A DNA stretch of 13,416 nucleotides from Jimgerdemannia flammicorona (GCA_003990745.1 RBNI01004817.1:1-13416); one strand, 5' to 3'; positions 1-8,580 are shown, counted from the stretch's first letter. Program-made: numbers and translations. Notes: generated from the letters alone by a model not told the origin.

Positions 1-134
1 AAAAAAAAAAAAAATAGTTGAATTGGCATATCACTGCAGACAATACCCAATTAAGAAATTTCGTGATGAGGTTAGGAGTGGGACCTAATGGGGAGCAGAT
101 TTACTTAAGAGTAGTTTGTGGATTATTAAATAGA

Positions 135-140
135 TTTATT
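135..140 (-). terminator. Poly(A) signal AATAAA, LTR copy 1
   Basis: AATAAA on the minus strand, about 120 nt before the LTR end. It is conserved at 8704-8709 and 11379-11384. In a 3' LTR this would direct polyadenylation of the genomic RNA. Confidence 0.5.
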
Positions 141-256
141 TGCTATTCATGATATTGCTATACTAGGAGTAGTTTGTGTGAAGGGATATTGTAGGGAAGT
201 GTTCAGGAGTATTCTTGTGTGTTTGAGTCTGAGATTCTGAGGTCTGGGGGAGGGGG

Positions 257-264
257 TATTTATA
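257..264 (-). promoter_or_regulatory. TATA box, LTR copy 1
   Basis: TATAAATA on the minus strand, identical at the matching position in all three LTRs (8826-8833 and 11500-11507). It lies about 120 nt upstream of the AATAAA signal, the spacing expected if U3 ends here and a short R region follows. This makes it the best candidate for the core promoter of the genomic transcript. The TSS is not determined. Confidence 0.5.
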
Positions 265-452
265 CTAGTGTGAGCTATCTGGACTATGCTAGATATGGAT
301 GTAACACTTAGTACCTTACTGAGTCAGAATGCAGTCACATAGTATAAGTGTGATCTGACATATCAAGAGATTATCTGACTGCTGAGTCAGTTCACAGTCA
401 TGTCATACAAGACTAATCTAACTATACTATGACTGCTAAGCTATTTATAGGT

Positions 453-1550
453 TTAGATGCTATCTGAGTAGTCTTTGATGATATCACCATCAATGACATC
501 ATCTCTGATGAAGTAGTTGTTTAGGAAGAGTGGTTTGCAGATTACTTCTCCTTGTTTGCTGAGGTAATAATACATTGGAACTTTATCACCATCTCACAGG
601 ATAGCATCATCTGTCTTGTATGCTAGATAAGGTGTTGGTGGGTGAAGGAGGGGTACATCATCTTCGCTTTCATTGGATTCGCTATCTGTATATCTTCTAT
701 AAGTTACAGCACTATGAGTTGTAGGGTTGTAGTAAGCTGGCGGCTGTGGTTCATATTGCTCATACTCAGATAGTGGAGTTGTGGGTTCGATCTCGAGAGT
801 TGTCTAAAGGTACAGATTATGTTCTCCAGTCTCTTCATTATAGTTAAAGTAATCGGAGGTGAATACAGGTTGGTATTCATGCCAGTGATCATTGTCCCAA
901 TAAGTCTTGTATGCTGTTATGAACTGTTATAAGTTCATTGGCAAAGTTGGTAGTGTGATCAGAGTTGGTAGAGATCCTTGGCTTGAGGTCATGTTGGCAT
1001 CAGAGGGATCATTGTCTTCTGCTTCATCTTCATTGAAGTGGATTATATCGTAGACATCCTTCATGGTATATCCAACTTGGGATATTTGCAAAATGTAGTC
1101 ATTGGAGTGTAGGAAGGTTCTGTCTGTGGTCTGAACATATTCAAGATACTTGTGGTTGAGTTCTTGTATCATGTCGTCGATTTGACCATAGGACAGAGTA
1201 GCAACCATTTTGGCAGTAGTAACTTAGAGGTGGGGAATAAAGCTGTTATACTCATAAAAGAGTTCTCAGTATTTGCAGGCAATGAGTTTCTGGTATTGAG
1301 ACATCTAGGTAATGTCTGTATCATGATGGTGTTCGACCATGTCTTCTAGGAGGCGACTGATCTGGTAGTAGCTTGAGATTTGTCCAATCCAGTGGGCCTT
1401 ATTGAGCATGTTCAGGGCATTCCATCAGGCTTCCACAAAGTAGAGAGGTGCTAGGCTATAGATATTCATGAGGAGTGGAGGGGGTGTGGCTCGGTTGACA
1501 ATGGTATTCCAAATGTCAGCACGGATGCAGTTGTAGATCTCGGTGGTCAT
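453..1550 (-). pseudogene. LTR-internal ORF, copy 1 (unknown protein, 366 codons)
   Basis: A minus-strand reading frame lies wholly inside the LTR. ATG is at 1550-1548 and the terminal TAA at 455-453. It matches the frame at 9022-10119 codon for codon. The start reads MTTEIYN and is 290 nt in from the LTR edge, as in the other copy. Six in-frame stops are seen: codon 42 (TGA, 1425-1427), 95 (TGA, 1266-1268), 109 (TAA, 1224-1226), 208 (TAA, 927-929), 249 (TAG, 804-806) and 319 (TGA, 594-596). Copy 2 has Gln at codons 109 and 249 and Trp at 319, so those three arose by transition here. Codons 42, 95 and 208 are stops in both copies. Codon 20 is CGA (Arg) here but TGA in copy 2. The predicted protein has a hydrophobic-helical N-terminal half, an acidic stretch near codons 165-185, a Tyr/Pro-rich middle and an acidic C-terminus. 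I recognise no family. Conservation of frame, start and stop argues for a real gene before decay. Confidence 0.72.
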
Positions 1551-1621
1551 GTTTGTATATGTTCAGAAGTTGTGGTTATTGTTTGTTTTGGTTCTCTGTT
1601 TCGATGCATCTCAGTACTCAG

Positions 1622-1634
1622 TATATATGTATTT
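1622..1634 (-). promoter_or_regulatory. TATA-like tract upstream of LTR ORF, copy 1
   Basis: A TA-alternating tract on the minus strand 72-84 nt upstream of the LTR ORF start at 1550. The equivalent at 10191-10203 is an uninterrupted TATATATATA. It could be a separate promoter for the LTR ORF. TA tracts occur by chance in such sequence, so this is only suggestive. Confidence 0.3.
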
Positions 1635-1840
1635 GGTCCTGATTGGTAAGATTCTGTTTGTGTAAATCTTGTGTTCTGTGACTTTGTATTAACTCAGCTT
1701 TGTGTGCTGTGACTTTGGTTTGACTCAGCTTTATGATCTTGCAGGTGATTTCCAGATTTGTTTAGAGGTTGCATGTGATTTTGGTGGCTTGTTCAGAGGG
1801 TGACATGTTATTTCGGTGGCTTAGAGGTTGTGTGCTTATA

Positions 1841-1854
1841 ACTCTCTCCTTCTT
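1841..1854 (-). other. Polypurine tract (plus-strand DNA primer site)
   Basis: On the minus strand this reads AAGAAGGAGAGAGT, a purine run ending exactly at the LTR start. In LTR elements such a tract resists RNase H and primes second-strand DNA synthesis. Its position fixes the element orientation and the inner edge of the 3' LTR. Confidence 0.8.
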
Positions 1855-2275
1855 AGCTTTCAACGTCCTTGTCAGGGCCTTCTAATTTTGTTCTAGTGTT
1901 GTTATACCATTTGAGAGGTCAAAAGTCCAGTAAAGTCCATTTTTTCAGAAAGTGGCATACTCATAGTACAGTTGCCTAACATGTTGGATTTACATGTTAA
2001 AGGGTCATGTGTTCAATGCTGTATACCAGAAGTGATTCTGATGTCATTCACTACTGGAGAATTTTATCTAAGGAATCTTCTTAAATGTCTATGCCTCATT
2101 TCCCACCAGTGGTACAGGAAGAATAGGCTGGCTTTTAGTTTTGCTATTTTTCGAAAGAGTCAGTATCCTTTTGTCTTGACTTGCTGAGTTCTTGATTCAG
2201 TTTGTGATAATTATAATATTCAGGAGGTATATATAATATATAGTATGAACTGATAGGTACAGGAGTATTTGGATT
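1855..2275. other. Non-coding internal tail between pol and polypurine tract
   Basis: About 420 bases after the chromodomain stop. The minus-strand continuation of the pol frame carries many stops, and no frame resembles a protein. A plus-strand frame at 1972-2187 has no recognisable features and is not called. The only structured item seen is the degenerate tRNA-like block at about 1957-2030. This is probably the 3' untranslated part of the element. Confidence 0.55.
1957..2030 (+). other. Degenerate tRNA-like block (A box and B box-like)
   Basis: On the plus strand TAGTACAGTTG (1964-1974) fits the pol III A-box consensus TRGYNNARNNG at every position. GTTCAATGC (2011-2019) fits the B-box core except one position. 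Between them a loop with TTTACA at tRNA-like spacing would give a TAC anticodon. The T stem and acceptor stem do not pair, so this is not a functional tRNA. It may be a decayed tRNA-derived insertion or chance. Confidence 0.25.
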
Positions 2276-2445
2276 TCAGTTGTTCAAGGAATTATATTCC
2301 TGAACTAAGTTGGTGGCATTCTGGAGATTGGTCTTGGGTTCCCAGATTGTATCATGAATTGGGTAACCTTTCCATTTGACAAGGTACTCAGGGTGGTTCT
2401 TGTGTCCATGTTTGTTAAGGATTTGTTCAACTTCGTATTCTTCCT
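2276..2445 (-). pseudogene. Integrase C-terminal chromodomain
   Basis: The minus-strand frame reads EYEVEQIL, then HPEYLVKWKGYP, then a tryptophan-containing stretch (TIWEPKTNL) and a helix ending LVQEYN before TGA at 2276-2278. This is a classical chromodomain: the E-Y-x-VE-x-IL start, the YLVKWKGY core and the W-E-P motif. Fused to integrase, it defines chromoviruses and is thought to direct integration by binding modified histones. The frame differs from the integrase core, so at least one indel lies between them. The domain itself has no internal stop and is the best preserved part of the element. Confidence 0.93.
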
Positions 2446-2499
2446 GATCATTAATAATGACAGGTGTAGGTGGTTCTGTAGTTCAGTTTAGGAATAGTT

Positions 2500-3562
2500 C
2501 ATCATTATTGTCATTGTATCACTTGAGATGTTGGACATTGAAGACTGGGTGAATTTTAATGGTATCTGGTAGCACCAATTTGTAGGAGGTCAGAGAGACT
2601 TGTGTAATGACTTCAAATGGTCTAATGAACTTGCTGTTCAGCTTTGTAGATAGTCTGTACTTGAGGTTGTCAACTCAGTATCCTCAGATGTCTAGTAGAA
2701 CTTTTCTCCAATATTGAAGGTTTCTTCTCAGTGATGTTGGTTAACATACTGTGACTGTTGTTCTTGAGCTCACGATAAATTCTCAATTGCGATCTGGCTT
2801 AGATTATACATTCAGAGCAGGAATTCTTCAATAGCTTTGACTGGAGAGGGTTCTTCAGTGGTTCAGATGAGTGTCAGAGGAGTGTTTGGATTTTGTCCAG
2901 TGTTGGCAAAGAATGGGGTCATTCCAAGAGAGGCTTGCTTGCTGTTGTTATAGGCAAACTCAACTGCAGTGAGGTGTTCATGTCAATAATCTTGTCTATA
3001 GGAAACATAGTTCCTTAGTATTTGTTTTAGAGTTCAGTTCATTCTTTCGGTTTGGTCATCAGTTTCAGAGTAAAAGGCTGTAGATAGTGCAAGTTTTGTT
3101 CCAAGGTATGCATGGAGGGCTTTCCAAAAGTGGCTGGTGAATTTCGGATCTCGGTCACTAACAATGATCTTAGGAAGACCATTATAGCAGAAGTTGTTGT
3201 CAAACAGGAGTGTGGCTATGTCTGGTGCTATTGCAGTTGTAGTAGTTAGCACAAAGTGGGCTTGTTTGCTGAGATAGTCCACAAAGACAATAATTGCATC
3301 TTTCCCATTCTTGGTTTGGGGTAGTTGTACAATGAGGTCTATAGCAATTAGTGGATGGTACTGGGATAGGGTGGAGTAGGCCAGGTTTTGCCAATGTTGA
3401 GAACTTATTCCATTGGCAGACATCACAGGAAGTGATATGTATAAGTCTTTAGCTGATCTGCCATACAGGGCCAATAGAAGTTTTAGAAGATAACTTCATA
3501 GCATTTGTCAAATCCTAAATGTCCGGCTGTAGGTACATCATGACATTCAAATAGAATAGTCC
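2500..3562 (-). pseudogene. Integrase (HHCC, DDE core, GPY/F-like module), frame-broken
   Basis: Integrase inserts the element cDNA into the host genome. The zinc-binding start is visible: the first His at 3540-3542, then PTAGH, and later SCDVCQ in a shifted frame. The catalytic core at 3034-3400 shows Asp in AIDLIVQLP, the second Asp in VSDRDPKF and the Glu in QTERMN. After it, AVEFAYNN and the C-terminal PFEVITQ with KIHPVFNVQHLK (about 2521-2620) correspond to the GPY/F module, with Gly replaced by Arg. The frame changes near 3440, near 3360 and again before the GPY/F module. Stops interrupt the C-terminal half, several at positions where Arg is typical. One TGA stands where Trp is expected, after QDY. 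Confidence 0.88.
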
Positions 3563-3789
3563 TTCGGAGGTCTCAGTTGTTTGAGACATATAGTCTGTCC
3601 TTATAGTAGATAACATTGTCCTTGAGTTGGTATTGATGGTACTGGGTATGCTTGTCAGCATCATCACTATTCAGAATTTCTCGGAGTACTTGAGCTTCCT
3701 TATTATCAGCACATATTGTGATAATTTGTTCCATGATAGTGTTGGTAACCAAGGTGAGAGTTTGGATAACCTCTTTAATTAGTGGTCTG

Positions 3790-4240
3790 GAGATTGCATC
3801 AGCAACAATATTTTCCTTGCCAGGGTGATACTAGATTTCATAGTCAAAGTTGGTGAGGACTTTCATCCATCTGGCTTGCTTTCAGGAAAGGGTAGCCTGG
3901 GTCTTGATGTTGACTAATGACTTGTGGTCAGTCAATACTGTGAAGTGTGCTCCTTCTAGGTAGGGTTGCCATTTGATCAGAGTGTCAACAATGGCTAACA
4001 TTTCCTTCTTGTAGATTACATAGTTGATTTTGGCACCATTGAACTTACGAGAGTAGTAGGCCACAGAGTGTCCTTCTTGCATGAGTACTGCTCCAAGGGC
4101 TAGGTCAGAAGCATCAGTAGTAACTTCATATGGTAGGGCAGGGTTTGCTGCTTGAAGTACTGGGGTAGTTATCAGGGCATCTTTTAGTGCTTGCAAGGCT
4201 GTATCTTGTTTGGGTCCCTAATTTATAAGATTGTTGAAGT
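3790..4240 (-). pseudogene. RNase H domain
   Basis: RNase H degrades the RNA strand of the RNA-DNA hybrid during reverse transcription. The frame at 4196-3882 shows the first Asp in TTDASD, then AVLMQEG and YYSRKF, the Glu in YKKEMLAIV and the second Asp in LTDHKSL. The frame continues past a TGA at 3882-3884 into KQARWMKVL and the connecting YHPGKEN followed by ADAISR, the usual junction to integrase. The TGA falls where related elements have Arg, and a TAG before YHPGKEN falls where Gln is usual. The frame is the same as RT. Confidence 0.92.
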
Positions 4241-5110
4241 CTTTTTCTTGTTTTGTGGTCCAGGGCTATTCTCCTTTCTTGTTATGCTTGGTCATTTGGG
4301 TAAGGGCAGTAGTAATTTTGGTGAAGTTGGCAACAAATCATCTGTAATAGTTTGCTAATCCTAGGAATGACTATAGGTCCTTCAGCTTTTTGGGTCTGGG
4401 CCAATCCTTGATTGCAGAGATTTTGCTAGGGTCCACTTTGATTTTATTTGGGGTGACAATGTATCCAAGAAATTGAATTTCCTTTAGGAGGAATTCACAC
4501 TTGCTGAGTTTTGCAAAGAGTCAGTTTTCTCGGAGTTTCAGTAGTACTAGTTCAAGGTATTTGAGATGTTTCTCCAGAGTTTTGCTGAAAACTAGGATGT
4601 CATCAATATAGACAACAACAAATTTGTCTAGGTATGGGTGCAAGATGGTATTCATCAGTGTCTGGAAGGTTGCTGGAGCATTAGTTAAGCCAAAGGGTAT
4701 AACCAGGAATTCGAAATATCCATAGTGAGTTCAGAAGGCTGTTTTGTAGATGTCTTCTTCTTTTATGGCAATTTGCCAGTAACCATTTCATAGATCAAAA
4801 GAGCTTATGAATTGTGGGTTTGTAAGCCTGTTGAATATTTCATCAATTCTGGGTAGTGGGCAACAGTTCTTGATAGTCTGTTCATTAAGGTCACAGTAAT
4901 CAATATACATTCGCAAGTCTTCTCCTTTCTTGACAACAAAGAGGACTGGTGCACCATAGGGTGATACACTAGGTCTGATGAATTCTTGTTCTAGGAGTTC
5001 ATTGATTTCCTTCTTGAGTGCATCAATTTCTCTTAGTGACATGTGGTAGATTGACTTGAAGGCTGGCTTGGTATCTGGAATGGTCTTGATGGTATGGTCT
5101 ACTGCTCATT
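4240..5110 (-). pseudogene. Reverse transcriptase domain
   Basis: The RNA-dependent DNA polymerase of the element. Visible motifs in order are SPYGAPVLFVVKK, a degraded YRDLN motif (YCDLN), PLPRIDE, FDL followed by TGA (4788-4790) and NGY, then [17 protein letters not shown], the catalytic YIDD at 4599-4610, FSK, CEFL, FLGYIV and SFLGLANYYR. Both Asp of the active site are intact. At least six in-frame stops occur. Four TGA stops stand at expected Arg positions and TAG at expected Gln, all explained by C-to-T in CGA or CAG. The domain shares its frame with dUTPase, protease and RNase H. Confidence 0.95.
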
Positions 5111-5150
5111 TAGGAGGTAGGCCTTTCAGAAGTTTCTTTGGAAATATGTC

Positions 5151-5830
5151 TCAGAATTTCTGGAGTAATAGTCTGACATGGCAGTCAACTTTGGAAAAGT
5201 CTTCTTCAGAGTTCTTGAGTTCTCCTTTGGATGGGTAGATGGAGATGGTGAAGAGAGGGCATTTCTTGGCTAATTTCTTGAGTTGTAGCTTGTTGATATG
5301 AGTGATCTTTGGTCCAGGTTTGCTAGAGTTGAGTGGGTCTTTTTTGTCTTGTAGTTTGAAGTTGTGGCATCCTTTCTTGATGGTCAGGGAATGGTTTACC
5401 CAATCGATCATAAGGTTCTCTTGTTTCAATCATGGGGTTCCAAGAATAATCTCATTGTCAGGAAGTGGTACAATTTGGAGGGTAACATGTACTCGATAGT
5501 CACTAATTCAGAAGGGTAGGTTGCAGACTTCCTTACTAATGACATGTGAGGTTCTATCAGCTGTGGCAACTGCTTGAGTTTGTTGTACCAGAGAGGTGAA
5601 GACTTTGAGTCTGTTGGCTGTTTCTTCATTGATAAAGTTACCTGAGACACCACTGTCTATCATAATCTTGACAGATACTTGGTTGACAAAAGCTTGAAGT
5701 GTAAGTAGTTTGTCTGATCCAATAGTGGTGATTTCAGTTGTAGGAGCTTTCCTTCTGTTGGTTCTTCTTTGAACCAATTTGTTGACACAAGAGAAGCAAT
5801 TATCAATCATTTGAGAAGAGTACATTCCAA
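5151..5830 (-). pseudogene. Aspartic protease and linker to RT
   Basis: The retropepsin-type protease that matures the polyprotein. IMIDSGVSGNFI carries the DSG active-site triad at 5649-5657. Most relatives have Ala where Val stands here, a change one C-to-T transition would explain. Upstream, the LQAFVNQ strand leads into the site. Downstream, QAVATADR corresponds to the flap region. The C-terminal part continues past a TGA at 5508-5510 to MKQENLMIDWVNHSLTI, the usual conserved end of this domain before RT. The frame is the same as the dUTPase upstream, with no room for a separate start, so a DUT-PR fusion is likely. Confidence 0.88.
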
Positions 5831-5903
5831 TACCATGAGGGCATTAGCCACTTGGTACATATCTATCTTCTTCTTTGTTCATGGTAGATTGGACTGGGGC
5901 TTT

Positions 5904-6312
5904 TGTTGATGAGCCAAATCCTTTGGATCCTCAGATGGTAGGCAGTAGTTCAGAGACTTCCTTGACTGTCAGGGTTGACTCAATTTTTTTGAATAGGATC
6001 TGGGCAATGCAGAATTCAATGGGAATCTTAAAGAGTGTCCAACTATGGTTTTGGATGAGGACAATAATTTCGCCTGTATAATCCTCATCAATGACTCCTT
6101 CTTCTACTGAGAGTTCTTTCAATGCTAGGCTGCTGTGACAGCATATTCTTCCAATATATCCTTTAGGGATTTGGATGCTGATTCCTGTATAGACTTGCTT
6201 GACTTCTTAGTTGGAAACTGTAGCTTCTTTGGCTGTATACAGGTCATATCCAGCTGCTTTTTGACTTCCTTTAGTTGGGGCCTTAGCAGTTTGTCTTAAC
6301 TTGATAAAGTCT
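5904..6312 (-). pseudogene. dUTPase domain (trimeric type, all five motifs)
   Basis: dUTP pyrophosphatase hydrolyses dUTP to dUMP and PPi, limiting uracil incorporation into cDNA. About 136 residues hold all five motifs of the trimeric family in order: motif 1 AAGYDLYT (about 6257-6234), motif 2 GRICCHSSLALK (6152-6117), motif 3 GVIDEDYTGEI (6098-6066), motif 4 CIAQILF (about 6011-5991) and motif 5 GSKGFGSS after TGA (5933-5904). The motif 3 Asp that activates water and the Tyr that stacks on uracil are present. Damage includes TAA between motifs 1 and 2, the usual Arg of motif 2 read as His, the Arg of motif 4 as Cys, and the Arg that starts motif 5 as TGA. All fit CpG transitions. It lies between the Gag zinc knuckle and protease, in frame with protease and RT. 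Confidence 0.93.
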
Positions 6313-6392
6313 AGTGTTCTGGTGGTCAGGTTATTGAGGTGGTGCAGAGTAGTAACAGTTGCTCATGTTACTGTTCAGGGTTTTTGGTTAGG

Positions 6393-8219
6393 GCAGGCAC
6401 TGGTTATGTGTTCTGTCTTTTAGCAATAGAAGTATGCTCCACTTCTTCGAAGTTCATTTCTTTCTCCTTCAGTGAGTTTCTTGAAAGTACTTGGCTGGGT
6501 GGGTTCATGATTTCTGGGTGTCCATGAAGTGAATGTTGAGGGAGCTCAGGATACTTCATGCTTGGGTTCTTCTTTCTTAATCTAAGTCTTTTCCTTGTTG
6601 TTGAATTGTCTTTGGGGCAGAATTGGTCCAGCTGTTAGAATTCACTTGACCATGGTCTTGATTCTTGCCAGACACCATTGTTGGTGATCACAACTAACTG
6701 GATGGCCTTGTTCTCAGATATTTCTAGTAAGCCATTTAGGTAGTGCATTGAATAGATGGTCTGCTCTTGTGCCATTTTGTGCTTCATCATGGCAATGTAT
6801 TCTAGGCCAATAGTGTTCAGGAGTGACTTGAGTTTTGTACAGAAGGTTTCAAATTCTTCTTTGCCATGTACATCGAATTTGAGATTGTAGAGTTTTACTC
6901 GAGATTTGGCAATCATGGTTTCACTGCAGTATTGAGCAATCATGAGTTGTTTGAGTCTAGGGGCTGCAAGATGGGCTCCATATTCTGGGGTATTATTTGC
7001 TGCATTCTGAGCAACTACTGCAGGTCGGGTATCCTATGTGAGGGGTTTTTCAGGAAGAGTTTGCCACCATTCTTCAGTGGGTCCTCGAAAGAATGTAACA
7101 ACTCAGTGGACATAGGCTGTAGTGGTAGCAAAGAGTTGTTCCAGAGTGTGGTCTTGATTGTTTGTCAGAAGGCAGTCAGCAACTCGCTCATTGGTCCATT
7201 GATTGGCTTCAAAATTAGTGTCAACTATACTAATGAAGCTTTGGACTTCTTGTGCAATACCATTAAAGGTAGATAGACTCAGATTTTTGGTAGGTTGGGT
7301 CTGTTCAGCTAAGGCAGTAATGGTTGCTGCCATTATTGCTATCTGGGCTATGAGGTCTAGAATCTGTTGGTTCATCATATTGTTTACTGAAGGTGGTTGG
7401 ACTGCTGGTAGTGGTGTTACTGGTACTACTTGAGGTACTGGTGCAGGGTGTTCTTTGAGTCTGTATAAGTTGCTGAAGTAATAGTTGTGGGTCTGGAGTA
7501 AGGGCTCGATAGATAGCTGTCTGTTGCTGTGTAGGTGTGTTCTGTTCTGATGGAGGTTCATCTCCTTCGATAGTATATCCGGGATTGAATTCACTGAGAT
7601 ACTTCTCCTTCTCTTCAGTTTGATCCTTGTGTAATTGGGTTTGCTCAGCATCAAAGTAGACAGAATCAGTTGTATATCTGATTTTGGATAGACTTAATTC
7701 AAAGTCAAGTTCTGGTTCAGTATTGGTTTCTGGTTCAGGTAGAGCTATAGCAGGGCCTGCTTCAGGTTCAGGGTCAGGTAGTTGATGAAGGGTTTCTCTT
7801 GCTTCTTCTTTAAGGATATGCTGGGCCTTACTGTTCTGGAATTGGTAGTATAATGCAGTCTTGGTCCTGGTACAGTGAAAGTCGGTAGAGTTGAGCCACT
7901 TGTCTACAGAGGCTTGGGCTTCATAAGGGACTAAGGCTAGAAAGACTGCTGCTGGTTGTCCTAGGTTGCTTGGATTTGTGGAGCTGACAAAACTCTTATT
8001 GAGAAGAGTAAAGAAGGCTTCTATAAGATCTTCTTTGTCTTAACTTGCTGGGTGTAGAGCAAGGAGTTCAGTGGATAGGGTTTTGCCTATTTGTTGATTT
8101 AATCAGAGTACTTCTTTCTTTGAATGAAGTTTGTCTCACTTGTTATAGGTGTGGAGATCAAATTGTCCTTGTATATCAGGTTCAATTCTCTCCAGATTAT
8201 CAGATGGTTCAGGATAAAT
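6393..8219 (-). pseudogene. Gag polyprotein with acidic N-terminus and zinc knuckle
   Basis: Gag forms the particle and packages the RNA. The N-terminal part (about 8219-7460) has stops at three places and then a long open run including VDKWLNSTDFH and an acidic Pro/Glu stretch (about 7770-7700). A frame change near 7440 leads to the capsid-like core: LSTFNGIAQEVQSFI, VVTFFRGPTEEWW and KFDVHGKEEFETF, in one frame from 7400 to 6635. A second frame change near 6600 leads to LTEGERNELRRSG and the zinc knuckle (6434-6393). The knuckle fits CX2CX4HX4C except that the first Cys is Tyr (TAC, from TGC by one transition) and a TAA stands inside it at 6420-6422. The retrotransposon-gag plus CCHC order is standard. 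The true start is unclear. Confidence 0.85.
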
Positions 8220-8369
8220 TCCAGTTCAGAGGTTGGGCTTTATACCAACTTATAGGAATTCGCAGAGGGATTTGTAGCAGGGTGAGAAAGCGTCTTGAAG
8301 TGAAATTGGATTGTAAACTGCTGCTATCAAGTTGTAAGAGGGTTGCTTTTTAGGATAACTATTACATAG

Positions 8370-8421
8370 TTCTGGAAGAGTTTTCTGGAAGGGTTTTCTG
8401 GAAGTTCTGGATATTCTGGAA
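8370..8421. repeat. 13-bp tandem repeat array with TTCTGGAA cores
   Basis: TTCTGGAA occurs at 8370, 8383 and 8396, exactly 13 bp apart, then TTCTGGAT at 8405 and TTCTGGAA at 8414. The equivalent leader of element 2 (about 11057-11095) has one 13-bp unit fewer. Each core fits the paired heat-shock element form TTCnnGAA, but the spacing is not the regular 5-bp phase of a strong element. Confidence 0.8.
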
Positions 8422-8560
8422 GACTGTTTTCTTATAGTCAAGATCAATTTCATATGGAGTACATCCTCTATGCTTATTGATTTCAAGATTGGGTTGACGG
8501 CTCAACCAAAGTCCTTTTTTGGACTAGTTCTGGATATTCAGGATTTTCTATATTTTAGGA

Positions 8561-8580
8561 AGTTCAAGAAACTAAGACCA
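8561..8580 (-). other. Candidate primer binding site
   Basis: On the minus strand TGGTCTTAGTTTC starts 3 nt inside the LTR edge. TGG is the complement of the CCA end of a tRNA. The same sequence and 3-nt gap occur at 11253-11255 beside the second LTR. The primer tRNA is not identified. Self-priming, known in some fungal relatives, is not excluded. Confidence 0.42.

Larger units (their letters stand above)
15..1840 (-). repeat. Element 1 downstream (3') LTR
   Basis: A direct repeat of 8584-10409 at a constant offset of 8569, so no net indel occurred in 1826 bp. The minus-strand start is at 1840 and reads TATAAGC, where the other LTRs read TGTAAG, a single G-to-A transition in the canonical TG terminus. 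The polypurine tract sits immediately outside, which identifies this copy as the 3' LTR. The other edge is placed at 15 because similarity begins at TAGTTG right after the poly(A) run. A TG...CA rule would put it at 19. The repeat contains a 366-codon open frame, a TATAAATA box and an AATAAA signal. Differences from the other LTR are nearly all transitions. Confidence 0.92.

Noticed and set aside
1..14. Poly(A) tail of a LINE or processed pseudogene
   Set aside because: It lies at the window edge next to an LTR. The orientation and context give no support, and an assembly edge is as likely.
1957..2030. Functional tRNA gene
   Set aside because: The T stem and acceptor stem do not pair, so only pol III box similarity remains.
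1972..2187. Plus-strand open frame of 71 codons
   Set aside because: No recognisable features. It lies in the element's non-coding tail and has no counterpart elsewhere.
2276..6440. Alternative genetic code with TGA as sense codon
   Set aside because: TGA stands at both Arg and Trp positions, and TAG/TAA at Gln or Trp positions. No single code explains this, whereas transitions do.
6590..6640. Programmed ribosomal frameshift between Gag and Pol
   Set aside because: The frame change lies before the zinc knuckle, so it splits Gag itself. No slippery heptamer was evident. A decay indel is simpler.
6866..7276. Plus-strand open frame of 136 codons
   Set aside because: It is antisense to Gag core sequence with clear motifs on the minus strand, so it is a shadow frame.
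8045..8353. Plus-strand open frame of 102 codons
   Set aside because: It is antisense to the Gag N-terminal region. Composition follows the G+T bias of this strand.
8370..8421. CRISPR-like array
   Set aside because: The 13-bp units are directly tandem with no spacers.
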